The notes: generated by a model not told the origin, from the sequence alone. 17,630 bases of DNA from a bacterium (GCA_027296045.1 JAPUJS010000272.1:1-17630); one strand, 5' to 3'; counted from the first letter of the stretch, positions 6,718 to 15,058 are shown. Numbers and translations are program-made.

Positions 6718-9700
6718 ATGAAACTTTCCGAATATTCCATCAAAAAGCCGATTACCACAATCATGATCTCACTCAGTGTGATGGTCATGGGCTTGATTTC
6801 TCTCTCCCGCCTTCCCCTTGAATATCTGCCGAGTGTCAGTTTTCCTTTCCTCGCCGTGAGTATCAGTTACCCCTCCTCCTCTCCAGAAGAAGTCGATCGC
6901 CTCATCACCCGCCCCGTGGAAGAGGCCCTTGCAACGCTGTCGGGTGTTGTCAGTTTCAGTTCCCGGTCCAGCAGTACAGGCTCTTCGATCCGAATGGAAT
7001 TTCCGTTCGGCGCCGATATGGATTTGGTCTCCATCCAGATCCGGGACAGACTGGACCAGGTCCGCAGCTTATTGCCCGACGATGTGGAACGGATCAATAT
7101 CGAGCGGCGCAATACCGAAGATTTTCCCATTCTGGAATACTCGATCACCTGGCTGGGAGAAGACCAGAGTGAGTTGCTCAATGTCTATGAACAGACCATC
7201 CTGCCTCGCATCCAGCGCATCAACGGGGTTGCCAGCGTCGAACTGGAAGGAATAGAAGAAAAAGCGCTCCTGGTAAACGTCGACCAGAGCAGAATGAATG
7301 CCCACGGCATTGACTTCCGCTCCATCAACAATGCCATCAGCAGGAATAACACCAACATTTCTGCAGGCTATGTCAACGATGCTTCCCGAAGACTTCCGGT
7401 TCGCGCAATGGGTGAAATTGAGGCCGTCGAACAAATTCGAGACATGCCGTTGCGAAATGACATTAATATCGGAGATGTCGCCTCCGTCTCGCACGATTTT
7501 ACGGAAGTCACCCGATTCGAACGCCTGGACGGGAATAAATCGGTGAACCTGGAAATCCAGAAATCGTCCACAGCCAACCTCCTGGAAACGGTGCAGGCCG
7601 TCAAGGCAGAAATGAATGCCATCCTGGACGAGATCGGCAAAGATAAAATCAAGGCCCACACCGTCCGGGACCGCTCCATTGACATCACCCAGGGCATCAC
7701 AGGCCTGTCGCAATCTGCCTTGACGGGTGGTGTTCTGGCCATTGTGGCCATCTTCATCTTCTTGCGCAACTTCCGATCCACGATCATTATCGGTTCTGCC
7801 ATCCCCATCTCGGTCCTCTGTGTCTTTATGATCATGTTCCTCCTGCGCCAGTTTGCAAATTCCACACTCACGCTCAATCTCATCTCCATGATGGGCTTGA
7901 TGGTGGCCATTGGGATGCTGGTGGACCCGGCTGTTGTAGCCCTTGAAAATATCTACCGGAAGCGTTACGACGAGGGCCTGAACGCCTGGGATGCCGCATT
8001 AGAGGGTGCCGAGGAAATCGGCATGCCCGTGCTTGCCGCTTCCCTGACCACGATTTGTGTGTTTATCCCCATGATTTTCATCGCCAATTCCTTTTCTTCT
8101 CTCTTTATGAAGGATTTTGCAATTACGATCGTTGTGTCCGTGATTGCTTCTTTCTGCGTTGCCCTCACACTGGTTCCGCTTGCAGCATCCCGTGCCTTCA
8201 AAAGCGAAACGAACTCCCAAGACCGCGTTCTGAAAAGCTTCGTCTTCACACTGGCCTTCGGTGCTCTTGCTTATCATATCTACACAACAGGTGTCCAGAA
8301 ATCACTCACCTGGGCCCAGGAAAGCATCATTGGGCTGGCCAGCGGCCTGACGACAATGACCTGGGTTAGCCTGACGCTCCTTCTGGGAGCGATCGGATTT
8401 GTCTGCTATCGCTATCGCCATATCGGCATCAAAACCCTGTATGCCCGGATCATCACGACCACATTGCGCTACCGCTGGACGACCGTGACCGTGGCCTGTA
8501 TCTTACTGGGGGTCGGATTTCACCTCTATAGTCAGCTCGAAGTACGGTCTTCGAGACGCGCACCCAACCGGGCCGTCCGGATCACCGTGGAAATTCCCAG
8601 AAGCTTTAGCATTGAAGAAGCACGTGAGGTCTTCACACGAGCCGAAGCTGCCCTGATCCCACACAAAACGGAACTGGACATTGAAGCCATTGGAAGTCGC
8701 TACAGCACCCGGGGGCGGGGCCGTCGGGGAGGAAATCGGATAACCCTTTATCTCACGCCTGCCGAAGAAAGTACCTTAACCACCGGCGAGGCTCAAAAAC
8801 GTGCCCTGCGCCTGTTGCCCAGAGACATCCCCGGCGTTCGGTTCAAAACAGGCGGCTTTGGGCGCAGTTCAGCCGTGGGTGCAGGAATTGAGCTCAAGGG
8901 CCGTGACGAAATCGTGTTGGCCATGCTGGCCGAAGATGTGGAACTCGGCATGCAGGGCATGCGCGGCGTGCATGAAGTTGAAACCAGTCTGGAATCTGGT
9001 GACGAAGAGATTCGGGTGACCGTCAACCGTCAACGCGCCCAGCGCTATGGCCTTTCGCCCTTCCAGGTTGCAAACACCATCGCCCAATCCCTGGGCAGCC
9101 GGGGCGGCAGCAAGTTCAAAACCCCCAACGGCGAAATCGATATCACCGTTCAGCTTCGGGAAGAAGATCGTAAAACCCTGGAGCAGCTTAAAAATGCCAG
9201 CTTTGAAAGCAGCCAGGGCGGCATGGTCACCTTTTCGAGTGTGGCCGATTTCAACTATCAACCGGGTCGCCGGTCCATTCGCCGGGAAGACCGGATGTCG
9301 ACGGTGACCGTCTTTGCCAACACGGAAGCCGAAGATGCACTCAGAATCGGGCGAATGATGCGCGGTCGCATGCAAAGTGTTCCGCTGCCCAACGGGTATG
9401 CATGGAAAATGGACCGGGGGTTCCGACGCCTCTCCCGGGAACAGGGGGATACCGACTTTACAATGTATTTTGCGGTGCTCCTGATCTACCTGATTATGGC
9501 CTCCCTCTTTGAATCCTACATTCACCCCTTTACCATCCTCTTCTGCATCAGCTTTGCATTTGTCGGCGTCGCCATCGGCTTCTACACCCTCGGTATAGCC
9601 CTGGACAGCAGTGCCATGTCCGGGCTGCTGGTCCTGTTTGGCATTGTGGTCAACAACGGCATTGTGCTGGTCGATCACATCAACCGATATCGACACCAGG

Positions 9701-9987
9701 GCCTTTTCCGCCGAGACGCCATCATCCGTGGTGGGACCGACCGACTTCGCCCCATCATGATGACGGCGACCACCACCATCATCGGCCTGGCGCCCCTGGT
9801 GATCCCGATGCTCTACGGCACCGCCGAAGGCAATGCCAGACGCTGGGGACCGATCGGGCTGGTCGTCGTCTGTGGATTGGCATTCTCCACGGTGCTCACC
9901 TTGATTCTGCTGCCCACCGTTTATTCCCTCATGGACGACCTGTCCCGGTATGGCAAACGGATTTTTGCCACGGCAAAAACGGCATAA
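6718..9987 (+). CDS. RND family efflux pump inner-membrane protein (HAE1/AcrB-like), first of a tandem pair
   Basis: The 1,089-residue protein is an AcrB/SwrC-type proton-driven exporter. It begins with the usual TM1 (IKKPITTIMISLSVMVMG), then a porter domain (PSSSPEEVDRLITRPVEEAL), TM2-6, a second porter domain and TM8-12. In TM4 the proton-relay pair is Asp403-Pro404 (MLVDPAVVALEN) instead of Asp-Asp. In TM10 the position of AcrB Lys940 lies in VVNNGIVLVD (Asn979-Asn980). Between TM6 and TM7, residues about 500-570 carry two extra hydrophobic stretches (SFVFTLAFGALAYHIY and WVSLTLLLGAIGFVCY), suggesting 14 membrane spans. An Arg/Gly-rich loop (TRGRGRRGGN, near 662-671) is absent from the downstream paralogue. 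GAGGGCAGG precedes ATG 6718. An adaptor and TolC-type partner would be expected but are not next to it. Confidence 0.93.
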   Translation: MKLSEYSIKKPITTIMISLSVMVMGLISLSRLPLEYLPSVSFPFLAVSISYPSSSPEEVDRLITRPVEEALATLSGVVSFSSRSSSTGSSIRMEFPFGADMDLVSIQIRDRLDQVRSLLPDDVERINIERRNTEDFPILEYSITWLGEDQSELLNVYEQTILPRIQRINGVASVELEGIEEKALLVNVDQSRMNAHGIDFRSINNAISRNNTNISAGYVNDASRRLPVRAMGEIEAVEQIRDMPLRNDINIGDVASVSHDFTEVTRFERLDGNKSVNLEIQKSSTANLLETVQAVKAEMNAILDEIGKDKIKAHTVRDRSIDITQGITGLSQSALTGGVLAIVAIFIFLRNFRSTIIIGSAIPISVLCVFMIMFLLRQFANSTLTLNLISMMGLMVAIGMLVDPAVVALENIYRKRYDEGLNAWDAALEGAEEIGMPVLAASLTTICVFIPMIFIANSFSSLFMKDFAITIVVSVIASFCVALTLVPLAASRAFKSETNSQDRVLKSFVFTLAFGALAYHIYTTGVQKSLTWAQESIIGLASGLTTMTWVSLTLLLGAIGFVCYRYRHIGIKTLYARIITTTLRYRWTTVTVACILLGVGFHLYSQLEVRSSRRAPNRAVRITVEIPRSFSIEEAREVFTRAEAALIPHKTELDIEAIGSRYSTRGRGRRGGNRITLYLTPAEESTLTTGEAQKRALRLLPRDIPGVRFKTGGFGRSSAVGAGIELKGRDEIVLAMLAEDVELGMQGMRGVHEVETSLESGDEEIRVTVNRQRAQRYGLSPFQVANTIAQSLGSRGGSKFKTPNGEIDITVQLREEDRKTLEQLKNASFESSQGGMVTFSSVADFNYQPGRRSIRREDRMSTVTVFANTEAEDALRIGRMMRGRMQSVPLPNGYAWKMDRGFRRLSREQGDTDFTMYFAVLLIYLIMASLFESYIHPFTILFCISFAFVGVAIGFYTLGIALDSSAMSGLLVLFGIVVNNGIVLVDHINRYRHQGLFRRDAIIRGGTDRLRPIMMTATTTIIGLAPLVIPMLYGTAEGNARRWGPIGLVVVCGLAFSTVLTLILLPTVYSLMDDLSRYGKRIFATAKTA

Positions 9988-10011
9988 CATCATTATTTTC
10001 AAACAAAAAAG

Positions 10012-10054
10012 GGATTGGATGCCTCATTTGAATGCGTCCAATCCTCTTATTTTT
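10012..10054 (+). terminator. Rho-independent terminator after the first RND gene
   Basis: GGATTGGATGC (10012-10022) pairs with GCGTCCAATCC (10034-10044), with one G-T pair and an 11-base loop, followed by TCTTATTTTT. It separates the two pump genes into two transcription units. Confidence 0.85.
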
Positions 10055-10080
10055 CGCCCAGACACTTGTTGAAAAAATCG

Positions 10081-10109
10081 TTGACTTTCGTCTCCAAAAT
10101 CGCTACATT
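10081..10109 (+). promoter_or_regulatory. Sigma-70-type promoter of the second RND gene
   Basis: TTGACT (10081-10086) and TACATT (10104-10109) are 17 bp apart. Transcription would begin near 10116, at the first base of the operator copy, about 42 bases before ATG 10158. Confidence 0.7.
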
Positions 10110-10115
10110 TATTTA

Positions 10116-10137
10116 TGTAAGTAAGCATTTGCTTTTA
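10116..10137. promoter_or_regulatory. Putative repressor operator, copy 2
   Basis: TGTAAGTAAGCATTTGCTT repeats the site at 3646 with two differences. It contains the inverted repeat AAGCA TT TGCTT (10123-10134). It lies over the predicted transcription start, where a bound protein would block RNA polymerase. The region between it and the start codon holds only the AGGA ribosome binding site (10148-10151). Confidence 0.6.
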
Positions 10138-10157
10138 ATCTAATAATAGGACCCCCT

Positions 10158-13100
10158 ATGAATCTTTCTGAATTTGCCATCAAAAAACCCATCACCACCA
10201 TGATGGTCGCCCTCAGCGTCATGGTCCTGGGCCTTATTTCCCTCTCCCGCCTTCCTCTCGAATACCTGCCCAATGTCGACTGGCCAGCCATGTATATCAC
10301 TGTCGAGTATCCTTCCTCCTCACCCGAAGAGATCGACAGGCGCATCACCCGGCCCCTCGAAGAAACCCTGGCCACGCTTCCCGGCATCAAAAGCATCGGT
10401 TCTAGTTCCTACGGCACCCGCTGTTATGTCCGCGTGGAATTTGGTGTAAATACCGACTTTGATATGGTGGCCGTCCAGGTGAGAGACAGGATCGACCAGG
10501 CCCGCGCCCTGTTGCCAGACGACGTTGAACGCATCGAAATCAGACGCTACAGTGGCGACGACCGGCCCATCCTGGAATATTCCATGACCTGGCTCGGGGA
10601 AGATCCCGACGAACTTGCACGCGTCTATCACAACACCCTCTTGCCCCGACTTCAGCGCATCCAGGGCGTCGGCAGCGTCGAGATTGATGGCCTGGAAGAA
10701 AAGGTCCTCCTGGTGGATGTGAACCAGAACCTTCTGAATTCCTACAACCTCGACATCCGCACCATCAACCGGGCCCTGCGCAACAACAACAGCAATGTCT
10801 CAGCCGGTTATGTCAACGACGCCGAGCGACGTCTGAGCGTTCGCACCATCGGAGAGTTTGAGGAGGTAGATCAGATTCGCAAGCTGCCCCTCACTCCCAC
10901 CCTTGACCTCAAGGATGTGGCCCGCGTCATCTACGACTTTCCAGAAAAAACCTCCTTCGAACGCCTGGACGGCAAAGATTCCGTGGAACTCGAAATCCGA
11001 AAGTCGTCCACTGCAAATCTGGTCGAAACCGCAGCCCTGGTCATCCAGGAAATGAAGGTCATCCAGGAAGAAATCGGCCCCGACAAGCTCCACTTCCACC
11101 TGATTCGAGACCGGTCCTTGTCCGTCACCCAGGGAATTAACAATCTCACCCAGTCGGCCATCATGGGCGGTATTCTTGCCGTGGTCGCCATCTTCCTTTT
11201 CCTCCGAAACTTCCGTTCCAGCATCATCATCGGATCGGCCATTCCTATCTCTGTGCTCTGCGTTTTCATGATGATGTTTATGCTGCGCCAGTTCGGCGGC
11301 TCCACCCTGACCCTCAACCTCTACTCCATGATGGGATTGATGGTAGCCATCGGGATGCTCGTAGACCCGGCTGTGGTCGCCCTGGAAAATATCTTCCGCA
11401 AACGGTATGATGAAGGCCAGGATGCCTGGCAAGCGGCCCTGGAAGGGTCCAAGGAAATCGGGATGCCGGTGCTGGCCGCTTCTCTCACCACCGTCTGTGT
11501 GTTCGTGCCGGTCATCTTTTTTGCAGACTCGCGCAATGCCCTCTATATGAAAGACTTCGCCATCACGGTGGTGATCTCGGTTATCGCCTCCTTGTGCGTC
11601 GCCCTCACCCTGGTCCCCCTGGCCGGCTCCCGAGCCTTCCGAAATGACCAGTCCAACCTGGATTGGTGGCTCAAAAGCATCCTTGCGGTAGTTGTCCTGG
11701 GCATCCTCGGACGAACCATTTACACCACCGGAGTGAAGGAAACCATCATCTGGCTTGTCGAAGGTACCACCTGGTTTTTCGGCGGTCTATCTTCACTCTC
11801 CTATGGGGTCTGGGCAAGCCTGGCGGCCTTCCTCGGGCTCGGTGGCTTTCTCTATTTTCGCTACAGACACATCGGCATCAAACCCCTTTACGCCCGAATC
11901 GTTTCCAGCACCCTCCACTTCCGCTGGACTACCGTGACCGTGGCCTGTTTCTTCCTGGGTGCCGGGTTCTATGTCTACGGTCAGATCGAAAAACGCCCTT
12001 ACCGGTACCAGTCGAACCGTTACGTCCGCTTCACGGTGGAAATGCCCCGGGACTACGACGAGCACAAAGCCCGCGCCCTGTTTGAGCATGTCGAGGGTAT
12101 TTTGATCCCACGCAAAGACGAGTTCGGCATCGAAGCCATCGGCATCCGCTACAGCAGCCGCCGTAGCAACCGAATTTACCTCTATTTGGCCCCTCCCGAA
12201 GAAAGCAAGTATACCACCGACGAGGTCAAGAAAAAGGTCTTTGCCCTTTTGCCCAAAAACCTTCCCGGCATTCGCTTCAAGTCCGGAGGTTCCGGCTGGA
12301 GCACGGCCACCGGGGCGGGCGTGGAACTTCGGGGTCGAAACCCCCAGATTCTGGCAATGCTGGCCGAAGACGTCGAGCTCCGGATGCGAGACATCGAAGA
12401 TGTGCACGAAATCCAGACCAGCCTGGAATCCGGCAACGAAGAAATTCGAGTCACCGTCAATCGGGAACGCGCCCAGCGTTACGGACTTTCTCCCCAGCAG
12501 GTGGCCACCACCATTGCCTCGGCCCTCGGCACCAGGGGCGGGACCAAGTTCAAGACGCCCAATGGCGAAATTGACATCACCGTTCAGCTCCAGGAAGAAG
12601 ACCGGGCCACCCTGGAACAGCTCAAAAACAGCACCTTTGAAAGTGAGCGGGGTGAAATGGTCACCTTTGCTTCTCTGGCCGACTTCAACCTGACCCGGGG
12701 CCGCAACGCCGTCCGGCGGGAAGACCGCATGTCTACCGTGACTGTTTTTGCCAACACCGAGGCCAACGCCCGATACAGTGTGGGTCAGGAAATGATTCGC
12801 CGCATGGAAGAAATCTCCCTGCCTGCCGGCTACGCCTGGCAGATGGACAGAAGCTTTCGTTATATGACACAAGAACAGGGCGAGACCAACTTCACGATGA
12901 TCTTCGCAGCCATCCTCATCTACCTGATTATGGCCTCCCTGTTTGAATCCTATATCCACCCCTTCACCATCATGTCCTGCATCAGCTTCGCCTTTGTCGG
13001 CGTTGCTTTCGGCTTCTACACCCTCGGAATCTCCATCGACAGCAATGCGATGTATGGCCTGCTCGTCTTGTTCGGCATTGTGGTCAACAACGGGATCGTC

Positions 13101-13418
13101 CTGGTCGATCACATCAACCGATACCGCCGCCAGGGCCTCTTCCGGCGCGATGCCATCATCCGGGGCGGCCAGGACCGGTTGCGCCCCATTATGATGACAG
13201 CCACCACCACCATCATTGGCTTAACTCCCCTTGTGATCCCAATGATCTACGGCACGGCAGACGGCTATGCCCGAAGGTGGGGGCCCATCGGACTCGTGGT
13301 CATATGCGGCCTGTCGTTTTCCACCTTGCTCACCCTGATCCTCCTGCCCACCGTCTATTCCTTGATGGACGACCTGTCCCGCTACAGCAAACGCGTTTTT
13401 GCCACGGCGAGATCTTAA
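10158..13418 (+). CDS. RND family efflux pump inner-membrane protein (HAE1/AcrB-like), second of a tandem pair
   Basis: The 1,086-residue protein is a clear paralogue of the pump encoded just upstream and is the same along its whole length in layout, including the two additional hydrophobic stretches between TM6 and TM7 (SILAVVVLGILGRTIYTTG and VWASLAAFLGLGGFLYF). The TM4 relay is again Asp403-Pro404 and TM10 has Asn977-Asn978. AcrB-like pumps work as trimers; two tandem paralogues could form a heterotrimer as MdtB and MdtC do, but each gene here has its own transcription signals. Differences gather in the periplasmic porter loops, which fits different substrates. The start ATG 10158 has AGGA six bases upstream. 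The promoter is overlapped by the same operator as the ABC exporter, so these two, not the two RND genes, seem to share a regulator. Confidence 0.93.
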   Translation: MNLSEFAIKKPITTMMVALSVMVLGLISLSRLPLEYLPNVDWPAMYITVEYPSSSPEEIDRRITRPLEETLATLPGIKSIGSSSYGTRCYVRVEFGVNTDFDMVAVQVRDRIDQARALLPDDVERIEIRRYSGDDRPILEYSMTWLGEDPDELARVYHNTLLPRLQRIQGVGSVEIDGLEEKVLLVDVNQNLLNSYNLDIRTINRALRNNNSNVSAGYVNDAERRLSVRTIGEFEEVDQIRKLPLTPTLDLKDVARVIYDFPEKTSFERLDGKDSVELEIRKSSTANLVETAALVIQEMKVIQEEIGPDKLHFHLIRDRSLSVTQGINNLTQSAIMGGILAVVAIFLFLRNFRSSIIIGSAIPISVLCVFMMMFMLRQFGGSTLTLNLYSMMGLMVAIGMLVDPAVVALENIFRKRYDEGQDAWQAALEGSKEIGMPVLAASLTTVCVFVPVIFFADSRNALYMKDFAITVVISVIASLCVALTLVPLAGSRAFRNDQSNLDWWLKSILAVVVLGILGRTIYTTGVKETIIWLVEGTTWFFGGLSSLSYGVWASLAAFLGLGGFLYFRYRHIGIKPLYARIVSSTLHFRWTTVTVACFFLGAGFYVYGQIEKRPYRYQSNRYVRFTVEMPRDYDEHKARALFEHVEGILIPRKDEFGIEAIGIRYSSRRSNRIYLYLAPPEESKYTTDEVKKKVFALLPKNLPGIRFKSGGSGWSTATGAGVELRGRNPQILAMLAEDVELRMRDIEDVHEIQTSLESGNEEIRVTVNRERAQRYGLSPQQVATTIASALGTRGGTKFKTPNGEIDITVQLQEEDRATLEQLKNSTFESERGEMVTFASLADFNLTRGRNAVRREDRMSTVTVFANTEANARYSVGQEMIRRMEEISLPAGYAWQMDRSFRYMTQEQGETNFTMIFAAILIYLIMASLFESYIHPFTIMSCISFAFVGVAFGFYTLGISIDSNAMYGLLVLFGIVVNNGIVLVDHINRYRRQGLFRRDAIIRGGQDRLRPIMMTATTTIIGLTPLVIPMIYGTADGYARRWGPIGLVVICGLSFSTLLTLILLPTVYSLMDDLSRYSKRVFATARS

Positions 13419-13465
13419 TAACAATATATTTTACAATAGATTAACTAAGGTCGGAGACATAATTC

Positions 13466-14137
13466 ATCAAAGACCTCGCCGTTGTCTTGCTCAGCGGCGG
13501 CCTGGACAGTTGTGTGACCACCGCCATCGCCGCTCAATCTCACGACCTTGCGCTTCTCCACTTCACCTACGCCCAGCGCACACAAAATCGGGAACGGCAG
13601 GCCTTCACTGAGATCGCTGATTTTTACAGCCTGCCCGGCGACCGTCGTCTCATTCTAAACGCCGACTACTTTGCCCAAATCGGTGGGTCCGCCCTCACCG
13701 ATTTGGGCATTCCTGTTCCCGAAGCCGATCTAACCCGCAAAGAAGTACCCATTACCTACGTTCCCTTTCGCAACGCCCACCTCCTTTGCCTGGCCACCTC
13801 CTGGGCAGAAGTCCTTGGCGCCCGCTCCATTTTCATGGGCGTGGTACAGGAAGATTCCTCCGGATATCCCGACTGCACCGAGGCCTTCTGCAAAGCGTTT
13901 GCGTTGGCGATCGAAGCAGGAACCAGACCCGATACCCACATCGATTTGATCACGCCTCTCATCCACCTCCACAAATCTCAAATTGTCAAAACCGGCAAAG
14001 ACCTGAATGCCCCCCTTCACCTGACCTGGTCGTGCTATGACCGCGAAGACGTCGCTTGCGGTCGGTGTGACAGTTGTATACTACGCCTCCGGGCCTTTGA
14101 ACAGGCGGGGGTTCGCGACCCGATTCTGTACCAATAA
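13466..14137 (+). CDS. queC: 7-cyano-7-deazaguanine synthase
   Basis: QueC turns 7-carboxy-7-deazaguanine, ammonia and ATP into preQ0, the precursor of the tRNA base queuosine. The PP-loop SGGLDS (residues 10-15 in this reading) binds ATP. Cys190, Cys198, Cys201 and Cys204 (WSCYDRED...CGRCDSC) form the family's zinc site. The start is odd. The first strand before the PP-loop (DLAVVLLSGG) is encoded from 13466, but the only common start in frame is TTG 13487, which would remove that strand; the frame is closed by TAA at 13460. ATC 13466 has GGAG (13453-13456) at a good distance, so initiation at AUC or a mutated start is proposed, giving 223 residues. It follows the second RND gene by 47 bases with no terminator between, so some co-transcription is possible. 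Confidence 0.88.
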   Translation: MKDLAVVLLSGGLDSCVTTAIAAQSHDLALLHFTYAQRTQNRERQAFTEIADFYSLPGDRRLILNADYFAQIGGSALTDLGIPVPEADLTRKEVPITYVPFRNAHLLCLATSWAEVLGARSIFMGVVQEDSSGYPDCTEAFCKAFALAIEAGTRPDTHIDLITPLIHLHKSQIVKTGKDLNAPLHLTWSCYDREDVACGRCDSCILRLRAFEQAGVRDPILYQ

Positions 14138-14169
14138 AAAAAGGGGGCGTGTAGGACACGCCCCCTTTC
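14138..14169. terminator. Bidirectional terminator between queC and the convergent coiled-coil operon
   Basis: A perfect hairpin pairs AAAGGGGGCGTGT with ACACGCCCCCTTT around a short AGG loop. A T run follows on the plus strand and an A run precedes it, so it serves both converging units. Confidence 0.92.
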
Positions 14170-14184
14170 TGCAAAACGCCGTTC

Positions 14185-14523
14185 CTAATTCGGCTCTTCC
14201 AAAATTTTAATATTGTGAATATTCACCTTTTTCTCCACCAATTCCTGAATCACCTCCATATTGGCTTCCTTCAGCGTCTCCAGTTCCTGCTCAACCCGGC
14301 TCAGTTCTCCTTCCAGAGATAGCTGTTTGCGAACCAGGATGCTTTCTTGCTGCTCTGCAATTTTCCGCTCACTCTGAAACACTTTTAAACTTTCGGTGTG
14401 TTTCTTACATCGATTTTCGGCCTCCCGAAACCGATGGTTCAAGTGCACAATGCGGGTCGCCGTTCTATATTTAAGCACCAGCGCCAGACACAAAAGCACA
14501 AAGGTCAGCAGTCCGAGGAACAT
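14185..14523 (-). CDS. Membrane-anchored coiled-coil protein of unknown function
   Basis: A 112-residue protein with one hydrophobic N-terminal segment (residues about 2-17, FLGLLTFVLLCLALVL) followed by a basic KYRTATR stretch and then an almost wholly helical, charged region with heptad-like spacing (about 28-95). The positive residues after the segment suggest an anchored protein with its helix in the cytoplasm. I do not recognise a named family. The start is ATG 14523, because AAAGGAG lies seven bases upstream; GTG 14544 in the same frame has no such site. It follows the gene at 14553-14888 by 29 bases on the same strand, and both share the anchor-plus-coil plan, so the two products may pair with each other. 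Confidence 0.72.
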   Translation of the reverse strand: MFLGLLTFVLLCLALVLKYRTATRIVHLNHRFREAENRCKKHTESLKVFQSERKIAEQQESILVRKQLSLEGELSRVEQELETLKEANMEVIQELVEKKVNIHNIKILEEPN

Positions 14524-14552
14524 GGAAAAACTCCTTTCTCTCACCTTGTCAC

Positions 14553-14888
14553 CTACGCCAGGATCAATCCCCTGCCGCCTTTCAGACGGATTTTTAATAG
14601 CACTATTTCAAGACGTTTTTTTCGGATCTGTTCGTTCTGCATTTCCTTTTCCTGATTGTCAATCTTCTTCTCCAGCTCTTCAACCGCAGCTTTCCCTTCT
14701 TGGATCCGTACCACAACATCCTGTTTTTTCTGTTTTTCCTTTTCTGTCTCCACGACAATCTCAACTGCCCGATCTTCGGTTTCCGAGATCTGTGGCAGCA
14801 TCTTGACGTAAAAATTCGTGTAATCAATAATAATACTGGCCATATAAATCAAGCCACCCAGAATCAAAACAACAAAACCCCATTCCAT
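14553..14888 (-). CDS. Membrane-anchored coiled-coil protein of unknown function, first gene of the operon
   Basis: A 111-residue protein with a hydrophobic N-terminal segment (residues about 4-21, GFVVLILGGLIYMASIII), a short linker and a long charged helix (about 38-100) rich in Glu, Lys and Gln, likely a coiled coil. No named domain is recognised. AAAGGGGG lies at the proper distance before ATG 14888. It is the first of two leftward genes of the same design. A sigma-54-type promoter lies about 70-95 bases upstream and a 21-bp tandem repeat lies in the predicted leader. Neighbouring genes for a membrane-anchored helical protein and a bactofilin suggest an envelope or cell-shape role; that is inference. 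Confidence 0.72.
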   Translation of the reverse strand: MEWGFVVLILGGLIYMASIIIDYTNFYVKMLPQISETEDRAVEIVVETEKEKQKKQDVVVRIQEGKAAVEELEKKIDNQEKEMQNEQIRKKRLEIVLLKIRLKGGRGLILA

Positions 14889-14903
14889 GACGTACCCCCT
14901 TTA

Positions 14904-14945
14904 TTGAAAAAAGCCACGGGGAGATTGAAAAAAGCCACGGGGAGA
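14904..14945. repeat. Perfect 21-bp tandem duplication
   Basis: Two adjoining identical 21-base units (14904-14924 and 14925-14945) begin with TTGAAAAAAG and end with CACGGGGAGA. They lie in the predicted leader of the leftward coiled-coil operon, between the sigma-54 element and the ribosome binding site. Confidence 0.95.
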
Positions 14946-14964
14946 TGGACTTCTGAAAAGGGGG

Positions 14965-14982
14965 TTGCAATCTTGGTGCCAA
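14965..14982 (-). promoter_or_regulatory. Sigma-54 (-24/-12) promoter of the coiled-coil operon
   Basis: On the minus strand TGGCAC, five bases (CAAGA), then TTGCA is an almost full match to the RpoN consensus (TGGCACG, N4, TTGCW), with the invariant GG and GC in the right register. Transcription would begin near 14955, about 65 bases before ATG 14888. RpoN promoters need an AAA+ activator; candidate activator sites lie upstream at 14998-15013 and 15059-15075. Confidence 0.68.
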
Positions 14983-14997
14983 AATCGATATTATTAC

Positions 14998-15013
14998 ATA
15001 ACAAGTTGTTTAT
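14998..15013. promoter_or_regulatory. Palindrome upstream of the sigma-54 promoter, site 1
   Basis: ATAACAAGTTGTTTAT contains the perfect 11-base palindrome AACAA G TTGTT. Its centre is about 50 bases upstream of the predicted start of the leftward operon. It resembles the second site at 15059. Confidence 0.42.
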
Positions 15014-15058
15014 TTTAACTATATATTCAATTTCACAAAATATAGCAGGCCTGAATTT

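Noticed and set aside
6540..13430. TAACAATATATT present just after two genes (6540-6551 and 13419-13430)
   Set aside because: Twelve AT-rich bases twice in 17 kb may be chance; no symmetry or promoter fit was found at the second site.
13419..13465. preQ1 riboswitch before queC
   Set aside because: AACTAAGG resembles the 3' end of preQ1-I, but the gap is only 47 bases and the stem and C-rich loop of the aptamer are missing.
14904..14945. Two-unit repeat as a short CRISPR array
   Set aside because: The units adjoin with no spacer, and there are only two.
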